Below, piece after piece: positions 16,984 to 25,243 of a stretch of 64,000 nucleotides of DNA. The position numbers and the translations under genes were made by a program. The DNA is from an uncultured Alistipes sp. GTDB lineage: Bacteria; Bacteroidota; Bacteroidia; Bacteroidales; Rikenellaceae. The notes below the pieces were generated by a model, which did not search any database, was not told the DNA's origin, and saw nothing but the letters and a program-made list of their open reading frames with translations. Where the stretch lies: positions 16,805 through 80,804 of the forward strand of contig CAJMKE010000014.1 in the NCBI GenBank assembly GCA_905213895.1. Reading direction: 5' to 3'. Position 1 is the stretch's first letter. Every line of letters starts with the position of its first letter.

Positions 16984-17030
16984 TCGCCTCGGCATAGCCT
17001 GAACAAGTTCGGCTCTGCCCTCGGCTTATC
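16984..17030 (+). repeat. Hairpin element (CGCCTCGG/CTCGGCTT type), copy 3
   Basis: CTCGCCTCGG, arms GCATAGCCTGAAC / GTTCGGCTCTGC with one bulge, then CCTCGGCTTATCG. It carries no attached 9-bp array. It lies in the divergent LysE-DUF3467 gap (16813-17245), which also holds two promoters and a dispersed inverted repeat but no gene. Confidence 0.65.
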
Positions 17031-17094
17031 GAAAAGGTTGAAATTTTGTTGATGTTTTCGATATTGTCCGGCGGAAAATACCGGCATCGATGCT

Positions 17095-17102
17095 TATATT
17101 TG
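17095..17102 (+). promoter_or_regulatory. -7 box of the DUF3467 gene
   Basis: TATATTTG followed by C. No exact -33 at 20 bases. The leader of about 140 bases contains the inverted repeat at 17122-17190. Confidence 0.6.
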
Positions 17103-17121
17103 CAAATAACTATCATAAAAC

Positions 17122-17190
17122 CGTCATTCTGAGCGCAGCGAAGAATCTGTTCCGCCGGATTTCAGATCCTTCGTTTCACTCAGGATGACG
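17122..17190. repeat. Dispersed inverted repeat (GTCATTCTGAGC type), copy 1
   Basis: CGTCATTCTGAGCGCAGCG with inverted partner CTCAGGATGACG about 50 bases later; inner arms AAGAATCT and AGATCCTT. A second copy lies at 54601. Similar sequences are widespread in bacterial genomes. Confidence 0.65.
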
Positions 17191-17245
17191 AATAGGAGCC
17201 AATGAACATAGATTAGCAATAATTTATTAACGAACCTTTTGACTT

Positions 17246-17557
17246 ATGGCGGAAAACAATCAGAACAACCCGATGGGCATAGACCTCGAACTCGATGCCG
17301 AAACGGCAATGGGCATCTACTCCAATCTGGTCATCATATCCCACTCGACCTCGGAGTTCATACTCGATTTCGCGACGATACTTCCCGCGATACCGAAGGC
17401 GAAGGTGCGCAGCCGCATAATCCTCACTCCCGAGCATGCCAAACGGCTGCTCATGTCGTTGCAGGAGAACGTGCAGCGTTACGAGAGCGCAATCGGCAAG
17501 ATAGAGATTCCGCAGCACACCCTGCCGCAGAATTTCAACAAGATGGGGCAGGCGTAA
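17246..17557 (+). CDS. DUF3467 domain protein
   Basis: 103 residues, one compact domain: LDAETAMGIYSNLVIISHSTSEFILDF, then ILPAIPKAKVRSRIILTPEHAKRLLMSLQENVQRYE. This matches the small DUF3467 family, common in Bacteroidota and often found next to rpoC; here it stands alone. Function unknown. No signal peptide or membrane segment, so cytoplasmic. The acidic, Asn-rich N terminus (AENNQNNPMG) is variable in the family. Convergent with the DeoR regulator across a composite repeat element. Confidence 0.85.
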   Translation: MAENNQNNPMGIDLELDAETAMGIYSNLVIISHSTSEFILDFATILPAIPKAKVRSRIILTPEHAKRLLMSLQENVQRYESAIGKIEIPQHTLPQNFNKMGQA

Positions 17558-17569
17558 CCCGCCGCCGCG

Positions 17570-17782
17570 CAACCTTAAAGTCCCTAATGTCCTTAAAGAC
17601 TTTAATGACCTTAAAGTCATTAGGGTCATTAGGGTCATTAGGGTCGTTAGGGTCAGCCGCCGACATTGTAGGCGGCTATAAAGAGCGCGGGCGGATAAAC
17701 CGCCCGCGCATCACAAAATACCTTACAGTCGCCGGCTCAACACCGGCGGCGAGACCTTAAAGTCCTTATAGACCTTAACGAC
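17570..17782 (-). repeat. Composite 9-bp-array/hairpin element, copy with three hairpins
   Basis: Nine-bp units 17570-17650 (including three CATTAGGGT units), then hairpins GCCGCC...GGCGGC, GCGGGCGG/CCGCCCGC and CGCCGG...CCGGCG, then 9-bp units. The part 17590-17716 is an inverted near-copy of 59663-59777, with one extra 9-bp unit. Fills the convergent gap between DUF3467 and DeoR. Confidence 0.8.
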
Positions 17783-17783
17783 C

Positions 17784-18557
17784 CTAAACGATAATCAGTT
17801 CCACTCCCGCGTCCTCGACGATTTTGCGCATCTCGGGAGAAACGCCGTCGTCGGTGATGATTATATCGACGTCTTCGAGCGTCGCGATGCGTCCGAAGCC
17901 GTGCTGACCGAATTTGGACGAGTCGGCGAGAACCACCGTCTTCGACGAGGCAGCCATCATCTTGTGCGACAACTGCGCCTCCTCTATCGTGGAGGTCGTA
18001 ACGCCCAAATCGGGGTCGATGCCGTCCACGCCGACGAAGAACTTCGAGCAGACCATGTCGGTCAGCGTATGGCTCGCATTCTCGCCGAGCGTGGCGAACG
18101 ACTTCTTGTAGACGCGACCGCCCAACTGCTCGACCTGAATATTGTCCATCTCGTTGAGCAGTGCCGACACTTTCAGGAACGGCGTTACGACGTTGAGCGT
18201 CTTCGACGGCATCGTCGAGCGAATCTCCTCAGCCAGAGCGTAGGTCGTCGAGCCTGCCGAAATCATAATCGAGTCGTTGTCGGCGATGAGTTGCGCCGCA
18301 CGCACCGCGATACGTCGTTTCGCCTCGCGGTTGAGCGAACTCTTGGTCATCAGGTCGCGGTCGGCAATATGCGGATTGGCACGCCGCGCGCTGCCGTGAA
18401 CCTTATAGAGCAAACCCTTGCTCTCCAAAATCTTGACGTCCTTGCGAATCGTAACCTTCGTAACTTTCAGTTCGTCGGCGACGTCGGTGATACGGATGAA
18501 CCCGAACTTGTCGAGTTTGTCGAGAATATACTTGTGTCTTTCTGCGATGCTTAACAT
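17784..18557 (-). CDS. DeoR/GlpR family transcriptional regulator
   Basis: 257 residues. N-terminal winged helix at about 5-60 with the DeoR signature ERHKYILDKLDKFGFIRITDVADELKVTKVTIRKDVKILESKGLLYKVHGSA. C-terminal DeoRC sugar-phosphate sensor domain (ISAGSTTYALAEEI, DGIDPDLGVTTSTIEEA, VVLADSSKFGQHGFGRIA). Such proteins usually repress sugar genes and respond to a phosphorylated sugar. The target is not evident: the neighbours (a secreted PHP protein and a histidine phosphatase) could be regulated, but no operator was identified. Confidence 0.93.
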   Translation of the reverse strand: MLSIAERHKYILDKLDKFGFIRITDVADELKVTKVTIRKDVKILESKGLLYKVHGSARRANPHIADRDLMTKSSLNREAKRRIAVRAAQLIADNDSIMISAGSTTYALAEEIRSTMPSKTLNVVTPFLKVSALLNEMDNIQVEQLGGRVYKKSFATLGENASHTLTDMVCSKFFVGVDGIDPDLGVTTSTIEEAQLSHKMMAASSKTVVLADSSKFGQHGFGRIATLEDVDIIITDDGVSPEMRKIVEDAGVELIIV

Positions 18558-18611
18558 AATGCTTTACTATAAAGTCTTTTTAGTCCTTAACGTCGTTTGA
18601 GGACAATTCTT

Positions 18612-19751
18612 TTACCACAATGCTATTTTGAGCGGTTTACGACCCGTGAAGCAGTTCGTGAACTCGACCTCCGTACCCTGCGGCAGGTCGATGCGCACCG
18701 CCTTGTGCGGATATAGCACCACCGGATTCATGTGCCACGTGAAAAGCGTGCGGAACTCGATGTCGGAATTGTTCGTTATCTCGACAACACCCTTTTTCGC
18801 ATTGATAATCCGCACTTTCAACGACGCCCGCACCAATTTTTCGAGCCACTCGGCGTCGCCGGCGAGTTTCCGGTCGAAAAACGCCACGATGCGTCCGGCG
18901 AACATCGCCTCCCGCACCGACTCGACCGTATACTCCTTGGCGAACACCAGCGTCATCGGACGCATGCTGTCGCCGTATTCGTATGACGACGGATTGTGAA
19001 TATCGGTATTGGCTGTCATCGGCAGTTTGTACTCGTCGAACCAGTCGAGAACTTTCGGGTACCACTCCTTGTTATTGAATATCTCGACGGCGTGGATGCG
19101 TCCCTCCTTAATCAGCCTCTTTTGGAGGTCGAACATGTCGCACTTCTTGTCGGGCCAGCCGGGATGGTTCCACTGAATGAAGGCTCCCTGTTTCTCGGCA
19201 GCCTCGAAATCGAGCATCTCGGTTTCGCGTATCGGAATACGCTTGTTACGCTTGTCGCGAATCTCCTTGCCCGACGCATCCTTCACGTAGCGGTCTTCGT
19301 GGAAGACGTTGCAGTCGGTCAGGAACAGCGCGTTCATGTGTCCGAACGGCTTGGTGCGGGTGATTTCGGCACCCTGAATCACGAGCAGACCGAATTTGTC
19401 GCCCTCCTTTTTGGCGAGTTTGTAGGGCAGATTATAGTCTTTGAGCATGATTCCCTTGGTACTGTGTACACCGATATGTTCGGTCATGGCAATCACGTCC
19501 AGTCCGTCATGCCATGCCTCGCGGACACGTCCGACCGGATAGACCTGCGCATCGGCGAAAACCGTGTGCATGTGGAAGTCGCATTTGAGCGTCAGATACC
19601 CGTCCACGTCGGGAATCGAAATCACGCGGCGCAGAGCCGGTTTGAGTTCGTAGCAGAACACGCGGTCGTCCGAATTCTCGGGCGGCGGTGCGGCGAATGC
19701 CGCAATGGCGGCAAGTCCGAACGAAAGGCAGAGAACGAATGTTTTTTTCAT
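18612..19751 (-). CDS. Secreted PHP-domain phosphoesterase (Sb-PDE-like)
   Basis: 379 residues with a cleavable signal (FVLCLSFGLAAIAAFAAPP). The PHP metal-binding motifs are present: CDFHMHTVFAD at about 57-67, AMTEHIG, GAEITRT, WNHPGW and the late TANTDIHNP. The arrangement resembles the exported Sb-PDE-family phosphodiesterases of Bacteroidota. Predicted metal-dependent phosphoester hydrolysis in the periplasm, substrate unknown. Followed on the same strand by the DeoR gene and preceded by a secreted histidine phosphatase; together these suggest scavenging of organic phosphate. That functional link is inference. Confidence 0.8.
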   Translation of the reverse strand: MKKTFVLCLSFGLAAIAAFAAPPPENSDDRVFCYELKPALRRVISIPDVDGYLTLKCDFHMHTVFADAQVYPVGRVREAWHDGLDVIAMTEHIGVHSTKGIMLKDYNLPYKLAKKEGDKFGLLVIQGAEITRTKPFGHMNALFLTDCNVFHEDRYVKDASGKEIRDKRNKRIPIRETEMLDFEAAEKQGAFIQWNHPGWPDKKCDMFDLQKRLIKEGRIHAVEIFNNKEWYPKVLDWFDEYKLPMTANTDIHNPSSYEYGDSMRPMTLVFAKEYTVESVREAMFAGRIVAFFDRKLAGDAEWLEKLVRASLKVRIINAKKGVVEITNNSDIEFRTLFTWHMNPVVLYPHKAVRIDLPQGTEVEFTNCFTGRKPLKIALW

Positions 19752-19786
19752 GGTTTTCCTTTATTTTTCAGGGACTTTAAGCGATT

Positions 19787-21103
19787 TTATTTCAATCCGT
19801 TGAAATCGGGCGTGTAGAGCGGCTGTTCGGCGAGAATCTTGTCGTACAGCGCCTTGACGTCCTTCCAGTGGTAGTAGGGCTTCACGTCGCTTTCGAGCGG
19901 GAAATCCAACTCCTCCTCGTTGAGCAACTGTTTCACCAGCACGTCGCCCGTCTTCGGGTTGCGGTAGAATATCCATTGGAGGTTGCATGCCATCGGGATG
20001 TCGAACGAGTGCCACTTCTCCTCGATACGCTCCATCGACGGAGCCTTTTCGCTCCAATTTTTCAGGCGCATCGAGTTGAACAGACCCATGAACACGCCGT
20101 CGTGTCCGAAACGCAGCGTAACGGCAGGCACTCCGGCAGCGACCTTCTTGTCGGCTTCGTCGATGAAGTTTTTGAGCAGTTTCGCCGACACCCAGTCGAG
20201 GAATCCGCCGCCCGTTCCCGAAGGACCCTTTTCGTAGTAGAAGATGGCGTTGATAAGCCGCCACCAACTGTACTGTTCGTCCGGAGTGAACAGGTCGAGA
20301 TAGTCCTCCTCCGAAGGGGTGTTGGGTGTATTGATAGCCACTTTCCAGAGGTTGAACACGAAGTCGTAGGGGCGTTCGATATTCGCGCCGAAATCGGGTG
20401 CGAACAGCGAATCGAGGATGCGCCTGTTGTCGATGATTTCGCGGCGGAACGCATACCACTCGTCCACCCACGGACCTACCGGATAGCGGTACTCGTCGAT
20501 ATGGTCGGAGAGAGCCGGAATGTTGTCCTTGTAGTAAGGGTTGAGGTACGGCATGTATATCGAGCCGGTATCGGTCGTCAAATCCATGTGCGGGTCGTGG
20601 CGCAGCAGTTCGCCCGTGAAGGCGAACATGCTTATAAGGCAGCGCGGCACGGTTGTCGAGACGGCGAAAACCTCGGGCTTGCTGCGGAAAATCTCGGGAT
20701 AGGTCTCGTACATGCGCTTCGCGATAGCCACATGCTGCTCCTGACCGAGAGCCGAGAGGTCGCCCGCACGTCCCTGGCACACCTCGGCGGTGCGCAGCAG
20801 GCGTCCGTAGACATCCTCGCCGAGCGGCGTGAGTTTGCCTGCGTCGTGTCCTTCGGCGAAGACTTTCAATACGCTGTCGAACTTGTGATTGCGCAGGATG
20901 TAACGCGAGCCGTGGCGACCGTAGTGCGAAATGTAGAACGGTTTGTAGCCCTTCGGAACTGGCGTCTGCTCGGCGAATTCGGTCGGATAGAGGCGGTACT
21001 CGCCGCGCGCCTTGGTGAGGTCTGCGAGAATCTCGTCGCGAATCTGTCCGACGGAAACAGCCGAAACAGCCGTTGCAAAAGCAAGAATAATCAGTTTTTT
21101 CAT
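19787..21103 (-). CDS. Secreted histidine-type phosphatase (MINPP/phytase-like)
   Basis: 438 residues with a signal peptide (LIILAFATAVSAVSVGQ). The phosphohistidine motif is SHYGRHGSRY at about 59-68; the proton-donor region is LRFGHDGVFMG near 323, an HD variant of the clade 2 histidine-phosphatase motif. Length and layout suit inositol-polyphosphate or phytate phosphatases, which in gut Bacteroidota release phosphate from diet phytate, but substrate is not proven. Only 35 bases from the PHP-domain gene, on the same strand, so co-transcription is likely. Confidence 0.85.
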   Translation of the reverse strand: MKKLIILAFATAVSAVSVGQIRDEILADLTKARGEYRLYPTEFAEQTPVPKGYKPFYISHYGRHGSRYILRNHKFDSVLKVFAEGHDAGKLTPLGEDVYGRLLRTAEVCQGRAGDLSALGQEQHVAIAKRMYETYPEIFRSKPEVFAVSTTVPRCLISMFAFTGELLRHDPHMDLTTDTGSIYMPYLNPYYKDNIPALSDHIDEYRYPVGPWVDEWYAFRREIIDNRRILDSLFAPDFGANIERPYDFVFNLWKVAINTPNTPSEEDYLDLFTPDEQYSWWRLINAIFYYEKGPSGTGGGFLDWVSAKLLKNFIDEADKKVAAGVPAVTLRFGHDGVFMGLFNSMRLKNWSEKAPSMERIEEKWHSFDIPMACNLQWIFYRNPKTGDVLVKQLLNEEELDFPLESDVKPYYHWKDVKALYDKILAEQPLYTPDFNGLK

Positions 21104-21136
21104 AAGCGGTTATTTAAGTTTTTTCAATTAAATTCA

Positions 21137-21181
21137 ATTAAAGTCCTTAAGGACTTTAAGGTCCTTAAGGTCGTTAGGGTT
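21137..21181. repeat. 9-bp-period array
   Basis: TCCTTAAGG, ACTTTAAGG, TCCTTAAGG, TCGTTAGGG units between polA and the histidine phosphatase. Confidence 0.75.
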
Positions 21182-21189
21182 TACAGCGG

Positions 21190-24120
21190 CTAATGCGCTT
21201 CGAGCCAGTTGCGACCGACGCCGCAATCGACTATCAGAGGCACTGTGAGCGACGCCGCGCCCTCCATAGCCTCGCGGACGATACGTTCGACGCGCTCGCG
21301 CTCCGACGCAAGCATATCCACAACGATTTCGTCGTGAACCTGCAAGATTATCCGCGACCCTATCCCCTCCTCGCGGAACCGTCGCGCAACCTCAATCATC
21401 GCTATCTTCATGATGTCCGCCGCACCGCCCTGTATCGGGGCGTTGATGGCGTTGCGCTCGGCAAGCCCGCGGGCATTGACGTTGCGCGAGTTTATGTCGT
21501 TCAGGTAGCGGCGGCGTCCGAACAGCGTCGTAACGTAGCCGTCGCGGCGCGCCTGCCCGGTAACCCGCTCCATATACTCCTTCACCTTCGGATACGACGC
21601 GAAGTAGCCGTCTATCAACGCTTTCGCCTCGCTGCGCGGGATGTCGAGACGCTGGCTCAAACCGAAAGCCGAGATACCGTAGATGATACCGAAATTGGCG
21701 GTCTTGGCGCGCCGCCGCTCCTCGGAGGTAACCTCGTCTATCGGCTTGCCGAAAATCTTCGCCGCCGTCGCGGCATGGATGTCCTCGCCGTGCATGAAGG
21801 CTTCGCGCAGCGACTCGTCGCCGCTCAGATGAGCCATAATCCTCAACTCGACCTGCGAATAGTCCGCCGAAAGGAGCAGATGTCCGTCGTCGCTCGGGAT
21901 GAAGGCTTCGCGAATCGGGCGTCCTATCTGTTCGCGCACCGGAATGTTTTGGAGATTCGGGTTGGCGGACGACAGACGACCCGTAGCCGTAACAGCCTGA
22001 TTGTAGGATGTATGTATATGCCCCGTAACCGGATTCACCAGCAGCGGCAGGGCGTCGACGTATGTCGAAAGCAGTTTCTTGACGCCGCGGTATTGCAGTA
22101 TCAAATCGACGATTTCGTACTGGTGGGCAAACCCCTGCAAGTACTCCTCGTCGGTGCAGAACTGCTTGGTTTTGGTCATTTTGGGCTTCTCGGCGATACG
22201 CATCCTGGCGAACAGCACCTCGCCCAACTGGCGGCTCGAATTGACGTTGAGCGTCGGTTCGCCCGCCGCGTCGCGAATCTTCGTTTCGAGAGCCGACAAC
22301 TGCTCCGAGAGCGATGCCGAGTAGTGCGCCAGCGACGCACTGTCGATACGCACGCCCGTCCACTCCATATCGGCGAGAACGTCGATGAGCGGCTCCTCGA
22401 TGCGCTCGTACAACTCCATCTGACCTTCGCGCCCGACCATCGGACGCAGCGTGCGGTAGAGTTGCAGCGTGATGTCGGCATCCTCGGCGGCGTATTCGGC
22501 GACGCGCTCCACGCCGACCATATCCATCGACAGTTGCTTCGCGCCGCGACCTATCAGAGCCGTGATTTCGATTGGAGTGTAGTGGAGGTAGCGTTCCGCC
22601 AGCACATTCATTCCGTGGCGCGATTCGGGGTCAAGCAGGTAGTGCAGCAGCATCGTATCGAACTTTCTGCCGCGCACCTCGATGCCGGCAGCCCGCAGAA
22701 AAAGGATGTCGAACTTCATGTTCTGTCCGATTTTCGCGATTTTCTCGTCGGCAAACAGCGGACGCAGCATCGCGACATACGTTTTCTCCACCTCGTCGCG
22801 GCTCATGCCGTCGTGCGCCGCGAACGGGACGTACCACGCCTCGTGGGGTTCGACGGCGACCGACAGACCCACGATTCTGTCGCGGAACATGTCGAATCCC
22901 GTAGTTTCCAAGTCGAAGCAGAACTCGCCGTAGCCGCTCACCCGCTCTATCATCGTGCGCAGCGCGTCGGCATCGCGCACGATACGGTAGTCGTGAGCGA
23001 CGGTTTCGGCGGTGAGCATCGGGGATTCAGGGGAGGGGGAGTTTTCCTCCGCTTCATCCTCCTTAGGGTCCTTAAAGTCCTTAGGGTCTTTAAGGTCGTT
23101 AGGGACTTTTTCTTCGGCGGCTGCGGGTTCTCCGAAGTCGAACAGCGAACCCTGCCCCGCCATGGCTGCCTTGTGCGATGCCGCCGCTTTGGCGCGCGAC
23201 ATATTCGCCAACTGGTACTGGTCAGCCTGCTTGGGAACGCTCAAATCCTCGGCGGGAGCGAGATTGGCGAGGTCGGCTGCGAACGCCTTGAAATCGAGTT
23301 CGGCGAAGAGCGCGCGCAGCGCATCTATCTTCGGCGGACACACCGTGAGGTTCGCCTCGTCGAACTCAATCGGCACATCCAGTCTGATTGTCGTAAGTTC
23401 TTTTGCCAGACGCAGTCTGTCGACCGATGCGGCGATATTCGCACCCGTCTTGCCGCCTATTTCAGCCGCATTCTCTATGATATTCTCGACGCTGCCCCAC
23501 TTTCCTACGAGTTTGCACGCACCCTTTTCGCCGATGCCCTGCACCCCGGGGATATTGTCCGACGCATCGCCCCACAGAGCGAGTATGTCGCGTACCAGAA
23601 TCGGGTCGTCGATACCGTATTTCGCACGTATGGCGTCCGCATCGACGATTTCGATACCGTCGCCCTTCTGCTTGTATATCTTGCGGTTATCGCCGACGAG
23701 TTGTCCGTAGTCCTTGTCGGGCGTAACCATGTAGACGTCGTAGCCCGCCTCCGCGCCGCGGAAAGCGAAAGTGCCGATAACGTCGTCCGCCTCGAAGCCC
23801 TCGACTTCGAGAATCGGGATGCACATCGCCTCGACGATGCGTTTGACGTAGGGAACAGACAATATGATGTCTTCCGGCGTGTCGGGGCGGTTAGCCTTGT
23901 ACTCCGGATAGATGTCCTTGCGGAACGAGCCGCCCTTCGGGTCGAACGCCACTCCCAGCAGGTCGGGATGCTCGCGCTTCTGGATGTCGCGCAGGAATTT
24001 CGTGAAGCCGAACACGATAGAGGTATTCATGCCGGCACGGTTCCGCATCGGTCGCCCCAGAAAGGCATAGTAGTATTTGAAAATCAATGCGTAGGCATCG
24101 ACCAGAAAAAGTTTTTTCAT
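21190..24120 (-). CDS. polA: DNA polymerase I
   Basis: 976 residues, replication/repair polymerase. The 5'-3' exonuclease domain is at 1-300 (LFLVDAYALIFKYYYAF, EGFEADDVIGTFA, ASDNIPGVQGIGEKGA). The 3'-5' exonuclease at about 400-570 retains acidic residues (FCFDLETTGFD), so proofreading looks intact. The polymerase domain is at 600-976 (DYSQVELRIMAHLSGDE, RRAKTANFGIIYGIS, QVHDEIVVD). The linker between the two exonuclease domains contains a 9-bp repeat array read in frame as NDLKDPKDFKDPKED (about residues 337-352), in a poorly conserved acidic region. Start gives the canonical KKLFLVDAYA. Confidence 0.97.
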   Translation of the reverse strand: MKKLFLVDAYALIFKYYYAFLGRPMRNRAGMNTSIVFGFTKFLRDIQKREHPDLLGVAFDPKGGSFRKDIYPEYKANRPDTPEDIILSVPYVKRIVEAMCIPILEVEGFEADDVIGTFAFRGAEAGYDVYMVTPDKDYGQLVGDNRKIYKQKGDGIEIVDADAIRAKYGIDDPILVRDILALWGDASDNIPGVQGIGEKGACKLVGKWGSVENIIENAAEIGGKTGANIAASVDRLRLAKELTTIRLDVPIEFDEANLTVCPPKIDALRALFAELDFKAFAADLANLAPAEDLSVPKQADQYQLANMSRAKAAASHKAAMAGQGSLFDFGEPAAAEEKVPNDLKDPKDFKDPKEDEAEENSPSPESPMLTAETVAHDYRIVRDADALRTMIERVSGYGEFCFDLETTGFDMFRDRIVGLSVAVEPHEAWYVPFAAHDGMSRDEVEKTYVAMLRPLFADEKIAKIGQNMKFDILFLRAAGIEVRGRKFDTMLLHYLLDPESRHGMNVLAERYLHYTPIEITALIGRGAKQLSMDMVGVERVAEYAAEDADITLQLYRTLRPMVGREGQMELYERIEEPLIDVLADMEWTGVRIDSASLAHYSASLSEQLSALETKIRDAAGEPTLNVNSSRQLGEVLFARMRIAEKPKMTKTKQFCTDEEYLQGFAHQYEIVDLILQYRGVKKLLSTYVDALPLLVNPVTGHIHTSYNQAVTATGRLSSANPNLQNIPVREQIGRPIREAFIPSDDGHLLLSADYSQVELRIMAHLSGDESLREAFMHGEDIHAATAAKIFGKPIDEVTSEERRRAKTANFGIIYGISAFGLSQRLDIPRSEAKALIDGYFASYPKVKEYMERVTGQARRDGYVTTLFGRRRYLNDINSRNVNARGLAERNAINAPIQGGAADIMKIAMIEVARRFREEGIGSRIILQVHDEIVVDMLASERERVERIVREAMEGAASLTVPLIVDCGVGRNWLEAH
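23058..23109 (-). repeat. 9-bp-period array inside polA
   Basis: CCTTAGGGT, CCTTAAAGT, CCTTAGGGT, CTTTAAGGT, CGTTAGGGA: the same units as the intergenic arrays, but within the coding sequence. Because nine bases are three codons, the frame is kept and the peptide repeat is KDP/KDF. Confidence 0.85.
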
Positions 24121-24129
24121 GGTACAATT

Positions 24130-24286
24130 ATAAGGTCTTTAAAGTCTTTAAGGTCGTTAAAGTCCTTAAAGACTCTAATTTTCTCCTGTAAACCGCCACC
24201 CTGCAACCCGCCTGTGCGGGGGACTTTGGGGAGGGGTGTTTTTTCTTTAAAGTCTTTAAGGTCGTTAAAGTCCTTAAAGACTCTAT
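24130..24286. repeat. Two near-identical 9-bp arrays flanking a C-rich element
   Basis: Arrays at 24131-24178 and 24244-24286 share about 40 bases (CTTTAAAGT, CTTTAAGGT, CGTTAAAGT, CCTTAAAGA). Between them lies a 65-base segment with the C-rich palindrome (CCCGCCTGTGCGGGGGACTT, second copy of its kind). It fills the gap between polA and queD. Confidence 0.75.
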
Positions 24287-24738
24287 TCATTCTCTTCCGC
24301 AAACCACTCCGCATACGACGTCGCCGTCTCGTGCAGGCGCAGCGAGTGCAGACGCACGGTAGCGGGCAGTGCAGCACGCAGGCGCGCCGCGAAGTCGCAC
24401 AGCATGTTCTCGCACGTCGGCTGGTAATCGACCAATATCACGTTGCGGAACTCGCCGCCGAGCGTCGAGGCGATACGCTCGCTCTCCGGCGTGCGGCGCA
24501 TCACGAACGAATGGTCGAGCCGGTCCACTATTTCGCTGCCGACGATGCGTTTCAAATCGCCGAAATCCATCACCATGCCCCGTTTCGGGTCGTCCTCGCG
24601 CTCCGACGGAGTGCCGGCGACCGTAACGAACAGACGGTAGGAATGCCCGTGGATTTCGCGGCATTTGCCGTCGTAGCCCGCGAGGGCATGAGCCGACTCG
24701 AACGCAAACTCCTTTGTAAGTCTTATCACCGAAGCCAT
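24283..24738 (-). CDS. queD: 6-carboxy-5,6,7,8-tetrahydropterin synthase
   Basis: Second step of queuosine precursor (preQ0) synthesis: 7,8-dihydroneopterin triphosphate to 6-carboxytetrahydropterin. 151 residues. Zn-binding histidines are in FESAHAL (about 15-21) and EIHGHSYRL (about 29-37). The catalytic Cys is the one in YDGKCREIHGH. GMVMDFGDLKRIV, DRLDHSFVM and PTCENMLCDFAARL are all family motifs. queC/queE are not adjacent. The next gene upstream (Lrp type) ends nine bases before it on the same strand. Confidence 0.93.
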   Translation of the reverse strand: MASVIRLTKEFAFESAHALAGYDGKCREIHGHSYRLFVTVAGTPSEREDDPKRGMVMDFGDLKRIVGSEIVDRLDHSFVMRRTPESERIASTLGGEFRNVILVDYQPTCENMLCDFAARLRAALPATVRLHSLRLHETATSYAEWFAEENE

Positions 24739-24747
24739 GCCGCCGCC

Positions 24748-25221
24748 CTATTTGTCGAGATAATCGATATACGGCTCGCGCTGGAACGACTCGTCGAGCG
24801 AAATGTAGGTCTCGGTGGACGAGACACCCGGGATGCGGCGTATTCCGTCGGTTATGACGTGCATCAGATGCTCGTTGTTCACGCAGTAGAGTTTCACCAT
24901 CATCGTATAGTTTCCGGTGATGAAGTGGCACTCGACGACCTCGTGGATATGCTTGATTTTCTCGACCACGGCAACCGTCGTCATCGGGTCCTTGATGCGG
25001 ATGTAGACGAATGCGCAGACGTCGAATCCGAGCATCTTCGGGTTCACCGACAGATGGCTGCCGAGAACGATTCCCGAATCTTCGAGTTTCTTTATGCGCT
25101 GGTGTATCGCCGCACCCGAGATGCCGCATTCGCGGGCGATTTCGAGGAACGGCATGCGCGCATTCTTGACCAGAAACCGAAGTATCTTGCGGTCGATAGC
25201 GTCCAAGTTGATTTTTGACAT
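24748..25221 (-). CDS. Lrp/AsnC family transcriptional regulator
   Basis: 157 residues: an HTH domain at about 5-55 (LDAIDRKILRFLVKNARMPFLEIARECGISGAAIHQRIKKLEDSGII-like) and a RAM ligand-binding domain (VCAFVYIRIKDP, VVECHFITGNYTMMVKLYC, IRRIPGVSSTETYISL). Lrp-family proteins respond to amino acids and act as octamers on many promoters. The target is unknown. It may share a transcript with queD, nine bases away, an association seen in other Bacteroidota genomes as far as I recall. Start at ATG 25221 with MSKINLDAIDRK. Confidence 0.92.
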   Translation of the reverse strand: MSKINLDAIDRKILRFLVKNARMPFLEIARECGISGAAIHQRIKKLEDSGIVLGSHLSVNPKMLGFDVCAFVYIRIKDPMTTVAVVEKIKHIHEVVECHFITGNYTMMVKLYCVNNEHLMHVITDGIRRIPGVSSTETYISLDESFQREPYIDYLDK

Positions 25222-25243
25222 AAAATTTATAGTTTATATACTG

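Noticed and set aside
17246..17557. Assigning DUF3467 to an RNA polymerase operon
   Set aside because: rpoB/rpoC are not here; the usual association does not hold at this locus.
21193..25218. A 1341-codon open frame on the plus strand, antisense to polA, queD and the Lrp gene
   Set aside because: It mirrors the reading frames of three clear minus-strand genes, has no recognisable domain and arises from GC-rich codon structure. It also translates the 9-bp arrays.
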